A stretch of 16,808 nucleotides of DNA from an uncultured Sphingosinicella sp. (lineage in GTDB: Bacteria; Pseudomonadota; Alphaproteobacteria; Sphingomonadales; Sphingomonadaceae): NCBI GenBank assembly GCA_946886275.1, contig CAMPIH010000033.1:1-16808 (forward strand). The letters run 5' to 3'. Under the pieces are notes generated by a model, which saw nothing but the letters and a program-made list of their open reading frames with translations, had not been told where the DNA came from and did not search any database. Each line of letters starts with the position of its first letter. Within the stretch, counting starts at the first letter, position 1. The position numbers and the translations under genes are program-made. Below are positions 12,885-16,808 of the stretch, in pieces.

Positions 12885-13724
12885 TCAATATTCCGGCTCG
12901 AGCAGGCCCTCGATGACGTGGTGCTGGATCACCGGCTCAAGCCGGTCGACGAGGCGGCAGGTGAGGTGGTCGCGTACCCGGGCAGGGAGGCCCTCGAGAT
13001 AGGCCCTGGTGACCTGAAGGTCGTGATGACCGGCATTGGTCGCATCGGGCGCATCGACTCCGACGACGAGCACTGGCCGCGCCTGGTCCGACCGGTTGGC
13101 GGTCCCGCGATGGATGGTGAGCGCGGATCGGGCCGAGATGTCGCCGCGCTGGGGAAGCTTCGCCGCCATGCGCTCGCGATAGCGGGGATAGAGTTCCCGC
13201 GTCGGAAACATGGAATTGGGGGCGTCGGAAATATCGTCCCACTGGGTTCCGAGCGCGATCTCGAAGGCGCCCATTTCCGGGACCGTGTCGACAGCCGTGA
13301 GGTTGAAGGCGAGGGAATTGAGCCGCCGCCCCTTGAGCGTGGCTTCAGGAGACGGGAAATCGCGGTGCCAGGGCTGGTCGGCAGCACCCGGGAAGGGGAT
13401 GTCGAAACCGACCTCGACGATCCGGTAATCCGGGCCGAGGACGGCTTCGCAGACGGCGACGAACCAGGGATGGGTGGCGATGTCGACGAAGCCTCTCACC
13501 CGTTCCGGATGGACCTCGACGTAGAATCGCTCGGGCCCGCGCGGTAGCGTGCCGCCGGGGATCGATCTCGCCTCTTTGAACAGGGCCTCGATGTCCTCGC
13601 GCATGTCATCCGCCCATTCCGGCGTGAAGGCACCTTTCAGGGCGATGATTCCGTCGCCGTAGAGGCCGCCCATGATGGCGGCCATATCGTCAGCGTGCGG
13701 ATCGTGCGGTTGGGTACGATTCAT
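12885..13724 (-). CDS. PhyH-type Fe(II)/2-oxoglutarate-dependent dioxygenase
   Basis: A 279-residue soluble protein. Fe(II) ligands are visible as the HxD pair His120/Asp122 in QPWHRDF and a distal His205 in ALTIHRGTANRSDQARPVLVV, with Arg216 placed to bind 2-oxoglutarate, as in PhyH/phytanoyl-CoA dioxygenase relatives (PF05721). The substrate is unknown: members hydroxylate acyl-CoAs, ectoine, mitomycin-type compounds and many other small molecules. It ends DNA-wise 58 nt upstream of the CBS promoter and diverges from the GH43-like gene. The start at 13724 has GGGAGAG 7 nt upstream and a -10/-35 pair at 13746-13774. No cofactor residue is missing. The family call is good; no function can be assigned from context. 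Confidence 0.85.
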   Translation of the reverse strand: MNRTQPHDPHADDMAAIMGGLYGDGIIALKGAFTPEWADDMREDIEALFKEARSIPGGTLPRGPERFYVEVHPERVRGFVDIATHPWFVAVCEAVLGPDYRIVEVGFDIPFPGAADQPWHRDFPSPEATLKGRRLNSLAFNLTAVDTVPEMGAFEIALGTQWDDISDAPNSMFPTRELYPRYRERMAAKLPQRGDISARSALTIHRGTANRSDQARPVLVVGVDAPDATNAGHHDLQVTRAYLEGLPARVRDHLTCRLVDRLEPVIQHHVIEGLLEPEY

Positions 13725-13745
13725 CGAAAGCTCTCCCGAATAAAT

Positions 13746-13774
13746 ATTATAAATGGCTTCTCATCGGGTGGCGA
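13746..13774 (-). promoter_or_regulatory. Candidate promoter of the PhyH-type dioxygenase
   Basis: On the minus strand TCGCCA (13774-13769) and a perfect TATAAT (13751-13746) are 17 bp apart, giving a leader of about 15 nt. The AT-rich core also holds TATTAT on the plus strand (13745-13750), which may serve the divergent GH43-like gene. Confidence 0.45.
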
Positions 13775-13794
13775 GAGGGCTATCCGCCCGCGCC

Positions 13795-15204
13795 ATGACC
13801 GAATCCCCGCCACCTGCCTTCGAGGTCCGAGTCGACGAAGAGGGCGAAGGCATGCGCTTCGAGGTCCGCCTCTCGGGCAGTGCGGACTCGCGGATCTACC
13901 GCCTCGATGGCGGAGATCACCAGGCCTTCATCGATTTCTTCACCGCTCTGGCCGGCGACTTCGGCACACGTCTGCCGCACGTCCACGAGGGGCCGCAGGC
14001 CAGCGAAGGGCCCGTGCCCGACTGGCGGCCGTTGATCGTCGACAATCTCAGCCCGCGCACCCATGCCGGCTATGGTGACCCGGCCGTCCTCAAGACCGAG
14101 GACGGCTATATCCTCGTCGCCACCTCGAACGACGCTCCCGACGCCTTCCCGATCCTTCGAAGCGCCGACCTCAAGACCTGGGTCCATGAAGGCTTCGTCT
14201 TTCCGGAAGGCGAAGCCCCGGCCTGGACGGCGCAAGGGCCGAAGGTCGGCGATTTCTGGGCGCCGGAAATGGCCAGGGTCGGCGAGGAATATTGGCTGGT
14301 CTACACCGCCCGGCAGCGTTCCAATGCGCTCGCCATCGGCCTCGCCAAGGCGCCGACTCCGCTCGGGCCATGGCGGGACCTCGGCCGGCCGTTGCTCAGC
14401 GCGCACGCGATCAACACGACCGACCTTCCCGATCATCCGGATCAGCCGGTGCTGAGCGGCGGAGTGATCGATTCGCACATCTTCATCGACCAGGACGGCA
14501 CCCGCTATCTGTTCTGGAAGCGCGACACCAACGGCGTCTGGCCGCGTCCTCTCGCCGGGCTTCTCCGGCGGCGCCCCGAGCTCATCGGACGCCTGTTCGG
14601 CGCCGAGGCGGACCGAAGGACCGCCGCCTTCGCCGGCGCGGTCCAGCCCTGGGCCAATATGCGCCGGCCGATGGAGCGGTTCTTCCTGATGCAGCCGCTC
14701 ATCGAAGCGGTTCTCGACAATTGGCAGCATGTGAAGGACGTGCTCGCGGGAATCGAGGAAGCCGCCCCGATCCTCGACGCGATGAGCACGCCGATCCATG
14801 CCCAGCCGCTCTCCGAGGAGGGGGATCTGGTCGGCAGCGACACGCTCGTCCTCACCAACGATCTCGACTGGGAAGGCCATCTCATCGAGGGACCCTGGGT
14901 CACCCGCCAGGAGGGCCGCTACTGGCTCTTCTATGCCGGCAACGATTTCGGGACGCCCGCCTACGGGATCGGGGTCGCCGTGGCCGATCACCCGCTCGGC
15001 CCCTATGTGAAGCAGGCCGAGCCCTTGCTCAGATCCACGCGCAGCTGGTGGGCCCCCGGCCATGCCTCGGTCGCGTCCGGACTGGAGGGCGAGCCGCAGC
15101 TCTTCTTCCATGCCTTCTTCCCCGGCACCGGCGGCTACAACGCCTTTCGGGCGCTTCTGACGACGAGACTCAGCTTCACCGCCGAGAAGGTGGACCTTTC
15201 CTGA
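13795..15204 (+). CDS. GH43-like glycoside hydrolase with a helical insertion
   Basis: A 469-residue protein with no signal peptide. After an N-terminal segment of about 85 residues unlike a hydrolase comes a five-bladed propeller sequence. [22 protein letters not shown] (about 92-113) carries the putative catalytic base Asp95. [19 protein letters not shown] follows at about 154-172. [19 protein letters not shown] (224-242) carries Asp226, and HLIEGPW (362-368) the putative acid Glu365. Blade 3 is interrupted by about 85 inserted, largely helical residues (about 250-332). It is probably active on arabinosides or xylosides, but the substrate is not determinable. The ATG at 13795 is chosen over 13753, because 13753 lies in the AT-rich promoter core; neither has a good Shine-Dalgarno. 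It is divergent from phyH and convergent with paaZ (15 nt apart). Confidence 0.8.
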   Translation: MTESPPPAFEVRVDEEGEGMRFEVRLSGSADSRIYRLDGGDHQAFIDFFTALAGDFGTRLPHVHEGPQASEGPVPDWRPLIVDNLSPRTHAGYGDPAVLKTEDGYILVATSNDAPDAFPILRSADLKTWVHEGFVFPEGEAPAWTAQGPKVGDFWAPEMARVGEEYWLVYTARQRSNALAIGLAKAPTPLGPWRDLGRPLLSAHAINTTDLPDHPDQPVLSGGVIDSHIFIDQDGTRYLFWKRDTNGVWPRPLAGLLRRRPELIGRLFGAEADRRTAAFAGAVQPWANMRRPMERFFLMQPLIEAVLDNWQHVKDVLAGIEEAAPILDAMSTPIHAQPLSEEGDLVGSDTLVLTNDLDWEGHLIEGPWVTRQEGRYWLFYAGNDFGTPAYGIGVAVADHPLGPYVKQAEPLLRSTRSWWAPGHASVASGLEGEPQLFFHAFFPGTGGYNAFRALLTTRLSFTAEKVDLS

Positions 15205-15219
15205 CGCTCCGACAGGAGA

Positions 15220-16808
15220 TCAAGGCTGGTTCATCGTCAGGAGGTCGTAGCTGGCCACCACCTCGTCACTCTGGTTGAAGACGTAGACCGCCCAGCGCAC
15301 CTCGCCCATTTCATCGTTGCGGACGCTTTTCGACTTCACCGTCAGCTCGACCCGCATCGAATCGCCCGGATAGAGCGGGGTCTGGAAACGGAGATTTTCG
15401 AGACCGGTATTGGCGAGCACCGGGCCCGGCGCCGGATCGACGAACAGGCCCGCCGCGAAGCTCAGGATGAGATAGCCGTGAGCGACCCGGCCGTCGAAGA
15501 TCGGGTTCGCCTTGGCCGCTTCCTCGTCCATATGGGCGTAGAAATTGTCGCCGGTGAAGGCGGCGAAATGCTCGACATCCTCCAGAGTGACGGTTCGGCT
15601 GGCGGTCTTCAGCGTGTAGCCGATCTCGAGCTCCGAGATACGCTTGCGGAAGGGATGGACGTCGCCTTCCGTCTTGTCGGCGCCGGGGAGCCATTGCCCG
15701 ACCACCGCCGACAGCATCTCCGGCGCGCCCTGGAGAGCGCTACGCTGCATGTAATGGGTGACGCCCCTGATCCCGCCCATCTCCTCGCCGCCGCCGGCCC
15801 GCCCGGGACCGCCATGGACCAGGACGGGAAGGGGTGAGCCGTGGCCGGTGCTTTCCTTCGCGCTGGTTCGATCGAGAATCACCATTCGGCCATGATAGGC
15901 GCCGGCGCCGAGCACGAAGGATTCGGCCACCGCCTTGTCGAAGGTGAACAAGGACAAGGCCAATGACCCCATGCCGCGATTGGCGAGGGCGATGGCATCG
16001 TCCAGATCCCGATAGGGCATGATCGTCGAGACCGGCCCGAACGGCTCGACGTCGTGGATCGCGGGCGAGCCCCAGGGATCGTCGGAGCGAAGCAGGATCG
16101 GCTCGATGAAGGCGCCGTTGCCGGCCACCGGCGAGCGGTGAGGGTCGCCCGCGACGATCCTTGCCGATTTGGCCAGCTCGCCGACGGCGTCGCGGACCGA
16201 TTGAAGCTGCTCCCGGCTGGCGAGCGCGCCCATCGTGACATTTTCGTCGCGGGGATCGCCGATCCTCACCTTGGCGAGCCTCGCCGTCAGGGCTTCCTGG
16301 ACGGCGTCGAGATGCTCGGCCGGCGCCATGGCGCGGCGGATGGCGGTGCATTTCTGGCCCGCCTTCACCGTCATCTCGCGGGCGACCTCCTTGATGAAGA
16401 GATCGAATTCCGGCGTTCCGGGACCGGCGTCGGGACCGAGGATCGAGGCGTTGAGGCTGTCCCGCTCGGCGATGAAGCGGACCGATTCCCGGGCGATGAC
16501 CGGATGCGACTGAAGCTTCATCGCGGTCGCCGCCGAACCCGTGAAGCTGACCACGTCCTGGAGGGTCAGATGGTCGAGCAGGTCGCCCGTCGATCCCATG
16601 ATCAGCTGCAGGGCGCCGTTCGGGAGCAGGCCCGATTCGACCATGATCCGGACGCACGCCTCGGTGAGATAGCCGGTGGCGGAGGCTGGCTTCACGATCG
16701 CGGGAACGCCGGCGAGAAGGGTCGGGCCCAGTTTCTCGAGCATGCCCCAGACCGGGAAGTTGAAGGCGTTGATATGGACGGCGACGCCCTGGAGCGGCGT
16801 GTAGACAT
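15220..16808 (-). CDS. paaZ: PaaZ, bifunctional oxepin-CoA hydrolase / semialdehyde dehydrogenase (5' end outside window)
   Basis: The reading frame is open to the right edge, so about the first 140 residues are missing; 528 are visible. PaaZ opens the ring of oxepin-CoA and oxidises the resulting semialdehyde in aerobic phenylacetyl-CoA degradation. The aldehyde dehydrogenase domain shows [17 protein letters not shown], the general base Glu in FIAERDSLN and the nucleophile Cys in [10 protein letters not shown]. The base and nucleophile are 39 residues apart, as Glu256 and Cys295 are in E. coli PaaZ. The C-terminal MaoC hydratase domain shows [13 protein letters not shown] (Asp and His five apart) and [13 protein letters not shown]. 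All key residues are intact. The first ATG in view (16743) is internal, not the start. Other paa genes are expected upstream, beyond the window. It lies convergent to the GH43-like gene. Confidence 0.95.
   Translation of the reverse strand, partial: VYTPLQGVAVHINAFNFPVWGMLEKLGPTLLAGVPAIVKPASATGYLTEACVRIMVESGLLPNGALQLIMGSTGDLLDHLTLQDVVSFTGSAATAMKLQSHPVIARESVRFIAERDSLNASILGPDAGPGTPEFDLFIKEVAREMTVKAGQKCTAIRRAMAPAEHLDAVQEALTARLAKVRIGDPRDENVTMGALASREQLQSVRDAVGELAKSARIVAGDPHRSPVAGNGAFIEPILLRSDDPWGSPAIHDVEPFGPVSTIMPYRDLDDAIALANRGMGSLALSLFTFDKAVAESFVLGAGAYHGRMVILDRTSAKESTGHGSPLPVLVHGGPGRAGGGEEMGGIRGVTHYMQRSALQGAPEMLSAVVGQWLPGADKTEGDVHPFRKRISELEIGYTLKTASRTVTLEDVEHFAAFTGDNFYAHMDEEAAKANPIFDGRVAHGYLILSFAAGLFVDPAPGPVLANTGLENLRFQTPLYPGDSMRVELTVKSKSVRNDEMGEVRWAVYVFNQSDEVVASYDLLTMNQP

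Noticed and set aside
13780..15111. A 443-codon minus-strand open frame opposite the GH43-like gene
   Set aside because: The composition is typical of a shadow frame; the plus strand shows conserved propeller motifs.
12327..15204. CBS, PhyH and GH43-like genes as one new functional system
   Set aside because: They have separate promoters and different orientations, and no shared substrate is evident. Adjacency alone is not enough.
1..16808. Mobile element, phage, defence island or CRISPR array
   Set aside because: No transposase, integrase, terminal inverted repeats, toxin-antitoxin pair, restriction enzyme or regularly spaced repeats were seen. Composition is even throughout.

Overview
This 16.8 kb window is GC-rich, densely coded DNA. 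It looks like an ordinary chromosomal segment of an alphaproteobacterium, most likely a member of the Sphingomonadales. The assignment rests on gene content and codon bias: a fused 2-oxoacid dehydrogenase E1, Ku plus a LigD with phosphoesterase-ligase-polymerase order, a c'-type cytochrome beside cytochrome b561, and a TelA protein. Two GGAAC-N17-GTT elements that resemble general-stress (EcfG-type) promoters, and a degenerate copy of a repeat I associate with sphingomonads, point the same way. The species cannot be named from the sequence. I see no rRNA, tRNA, CRISPR array, insertion sequence, phage gene or replication origin. The longest stretch without a gene is 219 bp (600-818).

Layout. 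A TelA-family toxic-anion-resistance gene leaves the window on the left (minus strand, 1-599). On the plus strand follow a small exported glycine-zipper protein (819-1154), a strong intrinsic terminator (about 1199-1241), and a translationally coupled pair: a lipoprotein c-type cytochrome (1297-1830) and a membrane cytochrome b561 (1827-2492). The minus-strand pair ku (5056-5958) and ligD (2517-5012) is a complete two-gene bacterial NHEJ module. It is transcribed divergently from an RNase Z-like metallo-beta-lactamase-fold hydrolase (6090-7085).

The middle is a probable amino-acid catabolic unit. A divergent Lrp/AsnC regulator (7095-7556, minus) faces a tight three-gene operon: class I aminotransferase (7677-8885), a fused alpha-beta 2-oxoacid dehydrogenase E1 (8878-10962) and its lipoyl acyltransferase E2 (10965-12242). 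The chemistry in order is amino acid to 2-oxoacid to acyl-CoA. No E3 gene is present, so lipoamide dehydrogenase must come from elsewhere.

The right part holds a two-CBS-domain protein (12327-12770, minus), a PhyH-type Fe(II)/2-oxoglutarate oxygenase (12885-13724, minus), a divergent cytoplasmic GH43-like protein with an unusual helical insertion (13795-15204, plus), and the C-terminal three quarters of PaaZ (15220-16808, minus), the ring-opening enzyme of aerobic phenylacetyl-CoA degradation. PaaZ lies about 3 kb from the end of the aminotransferase/E1/E2 operon. This suggests, as an inference, that the operon may feed phenylalanine-derived phenylpyruvate into phenylacetyl-CoA directly.

Nothing in the window is a clearly new multi-gene system. 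The most interesting leads are the possible arylpyruvate dehydrogenase route, the inserted GH43 protein, and the paired stress-type promoter elements between the NHEJ genes and the nuclease-like gene.
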